Assembly (NCBI GenBank): GCA_019054805.1
Contig: JAHQIY010000008.1
Location: 3,767,501 to 3,831,500, forward strand
Direction of reading: 5' to 3'
From: Brachionus manjavacas
Lineage: Eukaryota; Rotifera; Eurotatoria; Ploima; Brachionidae
DNA length: 64,000 bases
This document shows positions 1 through 13,100 of this stretch, one piece after another. Under the pieces are notes generated by a model that worked only from the letters and a program-made list of their open reading frames with translations, was not told the DNA's origin and did not search any database. A program made the translations under genes and the position numbers. Within the stretch, counting starts at the first letter, position 1. Each line of letters opens with the position of its first letter.

Positions 1-1322
1 TGTTCAGACTCCGGTTTGATTTATACAAATATGAAATAAACTGAATGGAATTGGCTATAATTCCGAGTGTAAACAAAATTTGCGGAAATTTAAAATTCAA
101 AAATTTTATTATATAACTATAAGTATCAATTTCTTCTCCTAGAATGGCTTCATAAATTTTAATGTTAACAATGCTGTTTCGATTCAATTGCTTCAAATAA
201 AAGAATATATCCATTGCTTTCTCATTTATCTAAAATTTTTAGGAATTATTTAACAAGAGAATTATCATAAAAATGGCTTTAAAATTTTGACAAAAATAAT
301 CTATTTGAATTAGCTAAGCTTTTTTAGAAAATAAGGAAAAAAAATTAAATTGAATTAATGAAATGTTATTTTGAATATATTGGAACGTTTTAAGTTCAAA
401 AAAATTAATTCGACTATGGCATTTAAATATCATTTTGCGGTGCCATCACGTATATATTTCAAAAAAATTGTTTTAGATTACTATCAGGCAGACTATGTAT
501 TTAAATAATTGTGACATCAATAAACGATAAAAATCAGTTCTTTTTATTTAAATAAAAACAAGGAAATTGTCTAAATTATTGCTAAAATAAATCAAACAAT
601 ATTAAAAAAAATTGGTTGTCAAATAGCCAGAAAAAATAAAATTTCTTACATTCTCCTTTAAAATGACAAAATATTTAAAAGATCATTTAATTAATTTAGA
701 AGCTTTTTTCTAGAAAAATCTATCTTTAAACTTAAAGCAAATCGTTCACTTGTTTTCCTTTAAAATAATAACATTATTTAAAATAAGGGTACATTTTTGA
801 AATAAATTTAAATCAAACTATATTTTTGTCAAAATATTCTGAATTATATGTTTTTTTTTTGAGCTGATGGCAACGTGATAATTGCCTCACTAAGAAATTC
901 GATTATACTTGATATTTTCGGTTAGCTAAAGGGATTTAATTCTGTATTATGATAATCTAACTATTGTAGGGTTTGATTTTATGAAAAATTTGAGCAATTT
1001 TAAAATCAAATTACACAACTGAAAAAATATTTCTAATTTTTGAAAATTAACCTTATGGATTTTAGATAATAATTTAATTAGAATGTGACTAGATTGAAAA
1101 ATCTTGTTAATTATTCTTTATAATTGAAAGAAAACATGATCTTTAGCTAGTCACATAGTTTCTATTTTAAAATTGCGCAAGATTCAAGTTAAATTTGCCA
1201 AAGAATTTGGTAAACAGAATAAATAATAATTATTTAATATTTAAAATAATTTTACATAATTTGCAATAATAGAAATCTATTTTTTCATTTAAAATAAAGA
1301 AATTTTGTTAAAATTTTCGGGA
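1..1322. other. AT-rich non-coding stretch
   Basis: Very AT-rich sequence with homopolymer runs and no coding-like frame. I see no repeat structure in it. It holds the 5' flank of the Josephin gene, but no convincing TATA box or initiator can be singled out in this base composition. Confidence 0.5.
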
Positions 1323-2206
1323 ATGAGTTTTATAATCAGCGGATTCAAAAATTTGAATTCGTCCGTTAAAGAGAAAAACACAAATAGTAGTGCTAAAAAC
1401 ATATATCATGAAAAACAAAAAAAAGAATTGTGTGCATTACACTCATTGAATAATCTTTTCCAGGAAAAATTTTACACAAAAGCCGACCTTGACCAAATAT
1501 GCATCGAGTATGCCATAGAATTTACAATTAAAGATTTAATTTTTTTTAATATATTTTTAGACTGTGTCCTCAAGAATGGCTCAACCCGCATCGAGGGATA
1601 CTCGGAAGAGGAAACTACAACATAAATATAATCATGAAGGCTCTTCACCTTAGAGACCATGAGGCAATATGGTTCGACAAGAGAAGGTTTAACTTTTTAT
1701 GTCTAACATATCTCGAGAATTAAAAAAAATCAATGAAAAAGTATTTATTTTGAAAGTCTCGGGAGCAAAAGATAAATTTAAATAAAACAATTTTCTTTTT
1801 ATTCTCAAGATCCGTAACAATATTAAATTTGTCTAGAATTAAAGGATTTATTTTAAACATACCATCCGATTATAGAATAGCTGGTTTTATACCTCTGCCT
1901 TGGGAGAAAAAACATTGGTATAATTTTTTAGAAATGTTATTTTTGTTATCTTTATTATTTTAAAAAAGGGTCGCTGTCTCGAAAATTGGTGATTGTGAGT
2001 AAATTATCTATTTTTTTTAGTTGTTGTTTCTAAATTGTTTTCTAGTTTACTTCAATTTGGATTCTAAACTAGATGAACCTGAAGTGATAGGCGACGAGAC
2101 TAAGTTAATTCTTTATTTGGAAAATTTGATCAAATCAAAAGATAAAGAATTGTTCATTATTGTACAAAAAGATGTTGAGATTGATTCCTCTTGGAAACTA
2201 AAATAG
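1323..2206 (+). CDS. JOSD: Josephin-domain deubiquitinase (JOSD1/2-like)
   Basis: A cysteine protease that removes ubiquitin from proteins, made almost entirely of one Josephin domain. Exons by splice sites and phase: 1323-1507, 1561-1686, 1810-1917, 1969-1994 and 2046-2206, giving 201 residues, about the length of JOSD1/JOSD2. Visible landmarks are IYHEKQKKELCALHSLNN with catalytic Cys37, LNPHRGILGRGNYNINIIM, WFDKRR, KKHW with catalytic His139, and FNLDSKL with the third catalytic residue Asn152. The ATG at 1323 precedes the domain by about 26 residues; the frame is also open upstream but only from a TTG. Exon 4 is just 26 nt. A possible AATAAA lies near 2240. The family call is firm; choosing JOSD1 or JOSD2 is not possible. 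The next gene is on the other strand, so no co-transcription is implied. Confidence 0.9.
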
Positions 2207-3603
2207 ATAAGCTTTTTTAACACTTCTTTTAATTTTGTGAATAAATTTTAATGCGATTTTTTATATCTTAATTTTTAATTTTTGGTTTATCTCTAGATGG
2301 TTTGTCGTCCGGATGACAAAATTCGAAAATTAAGAAAATTTGAAAATAAAAATAAATGGAATATTTTCAGGAGATATTTTTAAATTGACAGTTATTTGAC
2401 AATTTTATTCTGGTATTAAGTACTGAATTATAGTATTAATGTATTTTAATTGACAATAAATCATTTAGAATCAGTTAAGGTGCTCACAGCAAATGCATCC
2501 TAGTATTATTAATAGAAGTAGTAAAAATAACTGCAAGATGAACATGCCTAATTGAGCCTTGAGACTATGGCAATACTTTGAATCACTGATTTATCAATTT
2601 CTTTCTTAATTTATATTAATTATTCGCCAAATATTTTTTTCAAGTAATTAATCAATTAGTAAATGCTTTAACATTCAATTTAAAAAAATTACCCCCCTCT
2701 GATTCATTTTTTAAAATTATTAATTTCGTAATTAATTCAAAAACTTTAAAAGAGAAAAAATAACCCATTAATTTTGTTACATCCTTGAAGATAGCTGTTT
2801 TACATTGAATATAGTTAAATTTAAAAAAAGAATTTTTTTTAAAAACATTAAATCTAAATTAAAATTAAATTTAAAATTTGAAACATAAAATTTTAATTTT
2901 AATGGCTCTACAAATAAGTCTTTGTTAAATTACCATTCTGCTTTAAATAAAAATTTATATACTTTAAATTCTTCCGATAATATTAATTTATTTATACAAA
3001 ATTAAAGTAGTATATAGTAGTTTAAAAATTAAAAAAAAAATTCGAATAAAAATGTTATTTATGACGAAAGTCTTGCGTTCAGTTGAAATTTTAAATCGAT
3101 TTCAGAAATCTTATAATCTTATTGACAAAAGCTGGGAAAATAAATCTGTTGAAAATGAAATTTTCCTCCAGGGAAACATTTCTGAAAAAAAATCAACAAA
3201 ATTTTTGTTTTTCAAGCTATTAAATTTTTTTGCTAATTAGTTGTTGGAGTAGTAGTAAACGCTGTATCAGTGATGCTTTCAATTTAAAGTATCTAGCTAT
3301 CATTGACTTCTTTCCAACTGTTTATTTTAGGTGCTTCAATTAATTCCCTTAGTAATCAGTTCCATTTTTTTTCTGTTCTCTGTGATTTGCTTATTTCTTT
3401 AAAATAGTAAATGCCCAGATCTCTCACTTGGTTCATGAAAATCACCATTATCCAATTTTTCAACATTTTGTATTACCTAGTAAATTTTTTAATAAAATAT
3501 TTCGTTTCCAAGCAAAAATTTGGATTTTTTTTGGCATGGAATAAATAAAGAAAATAAAGTGAAAAATTATAGGAATCTAAGCCAAAAACTATTGAATTCA
3601 ATT
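2207..3603. other. Intergenic stretch with one weak ORF
   Basis: AT-rich spacer between the Josephin gene and a MITE. The only open frame of note is 3052-3240 (+), 62 codons from an ATG. It is lysine- and phenylalanine-rich, matches nothing I recognise and has no clear splice partner. A pseudo-exon or chance ORF is as likely as a gene. Confidence 0.4.
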
Positions 3604-3691
3604 CAGAGTTGTTTAAAAGTCCAAAATGAAAGTCCAAGTCTGGAATTAAAAAAAATAAAAGTCTTTGGCTTGGACTTTTGAAACAACTCTG
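3604..3691. mobile_element. Short hAT-type MITE (88 bp)
   Basis: Terminal inverted repeats: left end CAGAGTTGTTTAAAAGTCCA, right end its near-complement finishing CAACTCTG. The flanking 8-mers are ATTCAATT (3596-3603) and ATTCTATT (3692-3699), a 7/8 match that fits the 8-bp target duplication of hAT elements. There is no coding capacity. The ends resemble the longer MITEs near 20.7, 21.2 and 46.7 kb. Confidence 0.75.
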
Positions 3692-3923
3692 ATTCTATTA
3701 TTTTTAATATTTGATTATTTTTGTTAAGAAAAAGTAAATATATTAAAATAAATATCACAATTAACAAAATTTTTATTAATTTCTTGCCAACAAAAAAAAT
3801 ATTTTATACAAAAATCCTATTGATTTACAAAAAATTGATTAGACGGTCAAAAAAAATTTCCGATTTTTGAATTTTGTCTAAAATTTAATAAAAACAAATT
3901 AATGATAAATTTAGATTTAAATT

Positions 3924-4778
3924 TTAGTCTGGGACATTTTCCGGTTGATTGATCATTTCTTTTTTAATTCGATTAAATTGTTCTTCGTCTAATTGAGTAA
4001 ATTTGATTGCATTCGGGTCGTCGCTATTAATCGGTGGATTATCATATAACTTTTGCTTCGAATGGTCAACTGATTGCTTTACTTTGTTCATAAATAACTC
4101 AAAATTTGTCTTATATCTAAATAAAATGTTAAAATTTGAAAAAAAAATATTTCAATTTACAAGTTAGCAGCTTCCTTGTTTAAATTGTTTTTTGTTTCGA
4201 TTTGAAAAAATATTTCTTTGATATAGAATAAAACATGATAGATATGATGGATGTTGCGTCTAAAAATGAAAAGACCTGTAAAAGAAAATTAATAAAATAG
4301 TTTTTTCTTACTTCCAATTGGGAATATACTGTTTAATATCTAGTTCACCGGTTTCATTGTTTATTAAAGGGTGAAAAACAATCGGGTTGAAAATTACTCT
4401 CTAATTGAAAATTATAAAAAAATAAAATTTTGAAATTTTTAATCAATGATTACAGGGCAGTCGAAATTTTCCGGAATGAACAAAGTAAACCGAAAAACAC
4501 CACCTTCGTACAGACCTTGGTGCAGAAAAATAACCCCATACCAAACTGAAATGTAAAATAACTAAACATTAGTCCAATGAATCTTGATTGGAAAATGGTT
4601 ACTAAATGATGAGGTTGCCGATGGTATAACGTAAACATTTGGAATCTGGTGCTTCAACAGCTGCTGACTTAATATGGATAAATATTTTTTTTTGATATTT
4701 ACATCGGATTGATTTTAAAAATTACTATTCGGCATGAATTTTGTATTCAATAATGCAAGTATCGTAATTATTGTTCAT
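3924..4778 (-). CDS. AKTIP: AKTIP/FTS-like ubiquitin E2 variant
   Basis: Orthologue of AKTIP (Fused Toes, FTS), a UEV protein: it has a ubiquitin-conjugating fold without E2 activity. In animals it forms the FTS-Hook-FHIP complex that links dynein to vesicles. Exons on the minus strand: 4726-4778, 4603-4667, 4454-4545, 4312-4400, 4161-4259 and 3924-4116, in frame for 196 residues. Landmarks in family order are IIEYKIHAEY, QIPNVYVIPS, WYGVIFLHQGLYEGGVFRF, VFHPLINNETGELDIKQYIP, and a C-terminal part with DNPPINSDDPNAIKF. No active-site cysteine appears where an E2 would have it, as expected for this family. The ATG at 4778 is the only one close to the first conserved block, so the N-terminal extension of vertebrate AKTIP (about 290 residues) is absent or on an exon not seen. 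The order of conserved motifs makes the call strong. Confidence 0.88.
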
Positions 4779-6149
4779 CTCAGCATTTAGATAAAAAATC
4801 AGGGAATTGTTCGAAAAAAAAGGCCAAATAGATTCTAAATCGACAAGTTTAGGTGTTCAAGTGTAAATTTTGCTTTCTATTTAATTTATGTTCATATTGT
4901 TGAACGTTAAAATAAACCAAATTATGAATTATTTTTTGAATTTTTAATTTTAGAAACAAAATCAAGTTACCTAGCATTCAAAAGTGTGCAGGCTTTGTAT
5001 TTTACAAAGTAAATTAATTCAAGCTAGCTGTCAAATATTATTTTTAGATTTAATTATTTACTAAGACTTATTCTAAATAAATCCACAAAAAGTCAAATAT
5101 TAATCCTTGAAAATCTCATTTTCTTTTAATAATTATTTTGCTCGTTTGGTCCACAAATAAACATTTGAAATAGACTATTCGGTATTAGTATTAAATTATT
5201 TTTTTTGGGTGGTATTTATTGTATCATCAAAAAATTGAGTAAATAATATCAAAAATTTTTTTTTTTATCAAATAAAATAATTATTATAACCAAAATCAAT
5301 TGGAATATAAAATATAAAAAAAAACAATCTCAATTAAGCTTTTTTGACTAGTTTAGTTTAGGTCAACCACGAGTTCTTTTTTCACTAACATCAAGTGTTC
5401 AAGGATTGTCAGAATTTTGGTAAATTATTCTGAACAGCAATATAATATAAAATGTTTGCATTTTTAACATTTTGAATATCTTGAACAATCATATAAAATT
5501 CTTGTATTATTATAACCAATTATTTTTATTTACATCAGCTGGTATTGTATGCTTTCATTATTTACAAAATCATCGAAATTTTTTCTAATTTTTTTTCATA
5601 TTTAAATCTTGGGCTTTTTTAAACTAATTATTGATTTAATTTGAATTGTGAATTGAAAGATGTCGATTGAAAATAAAATATACAATTATTTGCTTACAAA
5701 ACTACTGGTATAAGTATTTATAAATCATTGTAAAATTCCATAATTTTTACAAAAAATAACGCATTGCTGATTGATTTCAAAGTAATTTAATTTTGAAGTA
5801 AAATTTTAATTAAATGCTTTTTTTTTTTTTTTTGAAGCGTAATTTTTTTTATTTGATTTAGAGAAAAAAAAATTGATGTAAAAAAAATATTTTTGATGAC
5901 AAAAATTTAATTTTGGTGGACAAAATTTTCTTTGATGATAAATTTGAGTAAAAATTTGATGCCAAATTCTGATTTATTTGATGATGAAAATATTTATTCC
6001 CATTTTTTTTATTTTTTTTATTCAAATTAACCTCCAGAAGGATAAGTAAAATAAAAATAAAAATTAAAGCTTTGCATAAAAATAAAAAGCAAGTAAAATT
6101 AAATAAAAATAAAAAGTAGAAAAAGAAAAAAATACAGTTATTGATTAAA

Positions 6150-6620
6150 CCTCATCTGAACCAGAAGAAGTTAACTGATTTAATTTGGTTTTATTAATTC
6201 ATTTAGAAAGCTTTGAATCTTAAGTTATTCAAATCTTATCGTTAAATTATGAATTTTAAGATGTTTTTTTATGTAAAAAATAGATATCCTAATATCAAAT
6301 TATACATTATATTAAATATTTTTTTTATTAAAATAACAAAAATTAATAAAATGGAAGTGAAATTAAAAATTTTATAAAAATTTAAAAAATAAACAATAAT
6401 TTGGGCTGAATACTTAATCGAATAAATTTACTGCTCTTGTGAACTAAAATTAAAAAATAAAATTTAAAATGTGAAAAAAAATAAAATTTTAATGGAATAA
6501 CAGAAAAAATAATTAGTATTTTTTTCAAAAAGTTTATCTCTGGACCAGAAGAATTCAACTGTTTTAATTTGGTTTTATTAGTTCACTTAAAAGGTTTTAA
6601 GCATAAGTTATTAAAACAAA
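6150..6620. repeat. Diverged direct repeat pair
   Basis: Two copies of a segment of roughly 75-90 bp, about 385 bp apart: around 6152-6235 and 6537-6615. Both contain the sequence ACCAGAAGAA, then ATTTAATTTGGTTTTATTA (TTTTAATTTGG in the second copy), then a TTAAGTTATT-like segment. The copies look about 75-80% identical. This could be a local duplication or two insertions of one small element. Confidence 0.5.
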
Positions 6621-6912
6621 GCTCTTTAGAACCTGAGATGCCGCCACGAATTCAAAAGTGTCGCTTACGATCTTAACATTAAGAACAACTTCAGCAGAAT
6701 AATGGTATGTTAGGGGCTGATCTAACTAAAATTAAGCTAAAAAATAAAATTCATAATGAATAAAAGATACAAAATAATTATTAGATGAATTGACAAAGAA
6801 TAATAATTAGATGTTGAGTTAGGTTGTTGGTATATTAGTAATAGTAATATTAAAAGTAATAGTATTAAGTTGAAATTTTTTTAATAATTTTGTCAAATTT
6901 TGTAATAATTTT

Positions 6913-6950
6913 GCTTTATTTGTGATCAAGCTTTGATCACAGAATAAAGC
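6913..6950. repeat. Near-perfect 38-nt palindrome
   Basis: GCTTTATTTGTGATCAA is followed almost immediately by its complement TTGATCACAGAATAAAGC, with a one-base imperfection and almost no loop. It lies in non-coding DNA upstream (in map order) of the CFAP69 stop. No function is evident. Confidence 0.6.
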
Positions 6951-7160
6951 TAATATTGTTAAAATAAAGCATCTTCTCAAAAATCTAAATATCTTTCAAT
7001 TTTTAATTGCAACATAAAGTTCTACATTAAAAAAAAAAATTCATATTATGCCCAAATTTAACTTGAGAACAGATTTATTAAATGAACATCATATTTTTTT
7101 TTTTCAAAAAATAAAAATAAAATTAATAGCGTTTTTATTTCAATTTATTTAAGCTTTGAT

Positions 7161-10100
7161 CTATTGATTATATAGAATTTTTTTCAATCTTCCTCCAGTG
7201 ATCGCTGCTGGTGTACTATCAATAGCAATATAAGGACCTGCAAAAGCCTTCAATATTAATTTTTAATAAATATTATTGATAAAGAGCAAATGGAAGATTA
7301 TTACCGTGACAGCCAAATTTGGAATTTCGAGATTGTGTAGTGTCTCATACGGTTGTGGGTCTCTTTCTGGTGGACGTGAATCATCAATAGCAGTCATTTG
7401 TTTCTCTTTTCCAGCCATTAATAGCTGATATTTAGACACTCTTGATACATAATCTCTCCATTCTTGAATCTTCTTTTCTTTGTAACTAAAATTGTTTTTG
7501 ATCTAAATCAATGAAAAATTTAAATACAGATCCTTTAAATGTTTTTTTTACCTCGTAATAGAATTCTTTCTCTTGCATAAATTCTTGTTGCTTGAAAGTA
7601 TTAGCCAGCAATTTTTGGTTCATATTAACATTTAGAACACGGTCGTCAGCAGCTCTTAAAATAGTATCCAAAGCTTCTTGATCTGGTGGGATGGGCTGGA
7701 CACCATCTAATTGTAGTTCAACATTAATTTCCTTGAAGACTTCGCTCAACTTGAAGTCAAGGTAATTTTCAATGATGCATAGGGTCAATTGATCTTGATT
7801 GGTAATTCCAGAAAGATCATTAAATCCTAAAAAAAAATTATATTAATTTTCTTGCTAAAAAAATAATTTAAAATTTTACCTAATTTACAGAAAAGTCCGT
7901 ATATTTTTGCTCTCATGTTCTCGGAAACTTCTACTATTGATTTACTTGGAAGGTACGATGGCAATGAAACTTGTACATCTTCATTGTCAATCGGAGCTAA
8001 AGGTTTCAGAGTATCTAAGAGAGAATGGTTATTTTTTCTCATTTAATAAATGTAGCATACTCAATATGATTCCATTTTCATCTCTTTCCACACAGTTATC
8101 TCGTTCTTCATCACGCCAAAGCTCACACAAATAGTGAGCAATTTTTATGTTATCTTTACCTTCCCATTGAAGCAGATGGTTTAGAGTCTTAGGATTATCG
8201 CTTAAATCAAGTAAACATCCCAAAATCAAATTCTGCATCGACTTTGGACTCACCTTTAAAAAAATTTAAATTTTTTGACTCCTAAAGTTGACAAACACCT
8301 CTAATATGTCCAAAAGATAAAAAACTCCTTCTTTTTGAATGAAATAATCTTCGTTTATGATACAACCAACTACTGTTTCCCATATGCAGTCCACAGCGCC
8401 AATTATAAGCCGCTGATACCCCAAACCATTCCATATAGTTTGAGGTTTTTTTTTCAACAGTTCAATCAAAATGTCAACACCATCATTTCCAAATAATTCC
8501 TAGAAAATTTGCTTTAACTTTTAGTAAAGAGGTTTTTTTTACTAATTTATACTTTTCTATGAATATCGTTCTCGCAAATACAAGTCAAAATAAACAAGAT
8601 GTCAGCTTGTATTTCCACGTCAATTTGATCATTTGATGTGTCATTCGAGCTATATTGTTTTATGCAGTTAGACAAAATAGACAATGCATCTTGGTCAGCT
8701 AAATCTTGAATTGCTTGTTCGTTACTTGTAGTTACAATGCTTCGAATGACTCTTAAGCAATACTTAAGTTGAGCCTTTTTGGTACCTCTTCCACCTTTTG
8801 CATGAAAACTGTTGCCATATCCGGAATAATCATCTTTAAAATAAATAAAAGTTTAAAAATTCTATTCAAATTAGAACTTAAATATTTATTAAATATTTTT
8901 TCCCTATCAATTCAGCTTTATAAGAAATTAATTCAATTTTTTCAATCACAAAAATTTTTTCCATCCATTCCATTCCATCCATTTTGGTTTTAAGTTGAAA
9001 AAAAAAATTATAAATTTTCAAATTTTTTAAAACTTTTCCTTGTGTTAGATATTATTTGTATATATGCTATAGATTTGTTATTGTGTTAAAATAAATTATT
9101 TTTTACTTAGTTTTGTGAAGTTCAGTACAAAAAAACAGAAAAAAGTATAAAAAATTAAAAAAAAATTTTCTAAAAGTTTAATTAAAATAAATTGTGTAAA
9201 TGCAGCATGGAGCAACATTCAAAGTTGCATCAACTGTAAAAGTCTGCTAATGATGTGCAAAATGCTCTACGCTCGATTATTTAAATTTAATTTCTGCATT
9301 ACTCTGCAAATTTAGCAGACCTTGATATTTGATGAAACATTTTCTACTGAATTTTACAAAACCTTTAATTTAGAAGTTTTAAATTTTAAATAAAAATACT
9401 CAATTTAATTTTATTAATTTAAATAAAGAAAAAAAAACAAAAATCTAAATTTGAAATAACTCTTTAAGAATGAGTTTAAAAAATTAATCAACTGATACAA
9501 AATTTGTACCTCCCTAATTTAGTCTCTGAATTTTCTAATAAATTTAGTGATGATTTATGAGATCTTTCATTGCCATATTTTTAAAGATAAAATAAGTTAG
9601 AAGGTAAGCAATAGAGTAAAAAATGTGTTAATTGTTTTCCTTATTAACATCATATGTCATTCAACTTTTTTAACAATAAAAAAATTTAGAGTCCATAGAA
9701 TAAAGAGCTTGTTTAGATGATCTTTTCATCTTTAGGGTCAATTTTAAGCTCAAAAAACTCCAGAGACAATAAGTTAGATTCAGTAAAATTTAAAATATGA
9801 TTTTGGATGATTTTTCCCACGAAAATGTTTGAAGCTAACCGACTTAATTAGAATGCTCACTAATCTAAAGGCCAGAATTAAAAAAATTTTTTCCATCTGT
9901 TAAGGTCTTTAATGTATGGAAATTGAATATGTAATCAATGCTTAGCTAAAAACTTTAAAAATAATTTAACTAAATATTTGTCAAGAATATTTACAATTCA
10001 AATTTATAAATCAATCGTTTACTTTTTTTGAAAATATTTTTTATATTTGTATTCCAAATTTTGTAATTAAGTTTCCTTTTTTTGAAAAACTTTGTAAAAA

Positions 10101-13100
10101 TATTTTAATTTAAAGTTGGTTTAATTTTTTGTGTTTGAATTACAAAATTTATCCAATGTTGAAATAGCATTGAAAAAGTGCAAAGTTTCAAATATTTTTT
10201 TCAGTTTAAAAAAAAATAATTTTAAGTTAATATTGCAAACATGAAGAACTTTGTTTTTTCTTTATAGACTTTGGGTTTGTGATATGATGATCCTTAAAGA
10301 TAATAATTGTAGTTTAAAAAACTATCTTCGCTCTGTTTTTCATATTTCATTAATTAAGTATTTGTTAAAATGCACCAAACAAAATTAAATTATCACTAAA
10401 GTTAAAATTTTATTAGAGGAAAACATAGTTTTTCGTGTCTAGTCGCTTAGGTAAACTATGGTTCACCTGTTACTGGAGCAATTCTTGTTCTCATGTTTTA
10501 TGAACTATTAATTTACCATAATATTATCTAAAAATTGTTCAACTATTTTGAAATTTTTTTATCTATTTAGAAAAAAAGCTAATGTAATGATAAAAAAAAA
10601 GATAGAAATAATAATTACATAGAAAATTTAAAGTTGTGCGAAGTAAGTAAATTTTAAGAAACTATGTTCCACAAAGTCAAACACAAAGGGTGAAAAATTA
10701 ATTTTAATTTTCTTTAATTTTTACAATTTACGGTGAAAGGCAAAGATTTAAGTAAAGAGCGCATTTGGGTATTTGGGATTGTTGAAAGGGTAATTCCAAG
10801 TCAACCAGATCGGAGCAAATGCAATTTCTAAAGCTCCTTCAAATTAAAAAAAAATTATTTACTAATTTTTATATCAGTTTCGAGAATTAAGAATTCTATT
10901 AAATAGCTTTATTCAATTTGTTCACTTGATTCTATTTTGGTTCACCCTAATTATATTTTGAACAAAAAAATTGGGTGAACCAATAGTTCACAAAACCTGA
11001 AAACAAGAATTTTTTGGATAATAAGTGAACTATGGTGCACCTAACTGACTAGGCCCAGTTTTCCAACAATTAAATAAAAATTTTAATCTGAAAGAATTAT
11101 ATTTCTTTTTTTTTTTTTTTTAATTTTTTTATTATTTAACTTTATTTTTAGTTTTTTCATATGTTTTTATTCTCAAGGAGCATTTGCTCGATAAAAAATA
11201 AATAAATGAATTGTTTTAAAGTTAAAAAAGAATTTTCAATATTTTTTTAAAATTTCCATTAAAAATTAAAATCATTCTATTTCACCAAAATGTTTTAATT
11301 CAAATATGAAAATGCCTGCAAAATTAACTTAAATTTATTTTTTTTTTTAAATTGAAAAAAATTTTTGAAACATCGCACTTTTTCAATGTTATTTCAAATA
11401 TGATATTATTTCATTTTTTTAGTGCTTTAAAAAATATGCTTGAAAAAAATAAAAGTTAGTTACGGGGTAATATTGTATTTTTTTTGGGGTAAAAGGGTGA
11501 AATATTGACTAAATGGGTCAGTTTTCGGTATATTCTTAAAAAAATTGCCCGTCAACCGGTGTACCTGCCAATTTAAATGGATGAGTAAAAGCTTAGAGCA
11601 AATTGAGAGATCTATTCAACTTTTTTATAACATGTAAAATATTGTAGTACAGGCCGAGTGTGTGAATAATAAGCTTAGTATTAGTTAAACACTTTATTTA
11701 AAATAAGTTAGGAAATAACAACTGAATTTCTTTTCTATTTAGATAACAAGTTACATTTATATTCTGATCATGTCACCATACTACAATATGTTACCTGGTT
11801 TTGATATGTTACAAATAAAAAATTTTCTTTAGGATTTATAGAAGAGGAAAAAAAGTGCTAGAGATTGCCTATGTAACTAAAATTCCTTTTTATCACTAAA
11901 AATTTTATCTACTTTATAAAAAAGCTATAAACATTGAAAAAAATAACTTTAAAAATTTTTTTGGTTTATAAACTCTTTTCATATTAAAAACATTTTTTGA
12001 TCTACGGTTTGTATTCCAAAAATATAATTTAATTTTTTCACCAAATTCAAAAATACTTTATTTGAAAAGTTAATCCGATAATAATTTTATTGATAGAATG
12101 GACACTCAAGAAACTTAAGGCGCTAAGCATTTTGAAGTTTAGAAGTCATTTTAAGATATCTAATTAATTTTTTTTAAGAACTATAGAATAGAGTTTCTTT
12201 TTAGATATAAAAAATTGTTTCATCTTAATTAGAATTTATTTTATTTAAATCTAAGTAAATTTTAGTTAGGTTAAATTAAAAAATTATTATTTTGATACCG
12301 CTATTATAATAAAATCTCATCTAAATTAGAAGCAGGTGCAGCCAGTCGGGGTCCAGGGCAAAGTCCTGGTTTAGGGAATAGGGGTCTGAGGGGAAGCCCT
12401 AGTTTCGGATTTCGGGTAAGAATAAGGTTAGGGTCTTTTTAATTAATAAGTCTTAATTTAGGGGCTAATTTTTATTAAAATAGCGGTGAGGAAAAATAAG
12501 GGCAAAAAAAATATTGTGATTAAAAAGTATGGGGTAAAAAAAGTTGGTAAAATTCAAATCTTACCGAAATTTTTGCTGCACCATTCCAAAAAAGTTAATA
12601 GGCGACTACTACCATGGCAAGAAAAGTAGTCTCTCATCAATATTGGTATTATAATGCAAAGTCCAGACATAGCATGTAATTGTAGTTCTTCAAATTGTGA
12701 AATTGTCCAATCGCGGATATCTCTATTATTTTCGATCGGCTTAATAAATGACAAAAGTGCCAGCAATATTCCGCTTTCTGATAGAAGCTGAAAGAAAAAA
12801 CATTTATTTAATTTGTATATTTATTTTTTTAATTTAAAAATTGCCTGATAAGACATCGGATTTCTGGATATGGTCAATGCAAAATTAAAAAAAAGTTTTT
12901 TCAACTCAAAATCTTCGTAGCAAGTGCTTAGTTTTAGACTTTTAGTGAGCGGGTTGTGACTTTTTACTTAAAAAAAATATATGAAGTTTTTTTTTAAATA
13001 AAATACTTACTCTCTGGATATGTTGCGAACAGAAGAAGTTCTTTGGCAAAACCGGACTCGATAAATGGTAATTGAGGCATTATTTGCGCTAATTGTATGG

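Larger units (their letters stand above)
4779..7160. other. Intergenic stretch between AKTIP and CFAP69
   Basis: Non-coding and extremely AT-rich, with long A and T runs (for example near 5820). It contains a diverged direct repeat and a 38-nt palindrome, listed separately. No open frame with protein-like composition is present. Confidence 0.5.
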
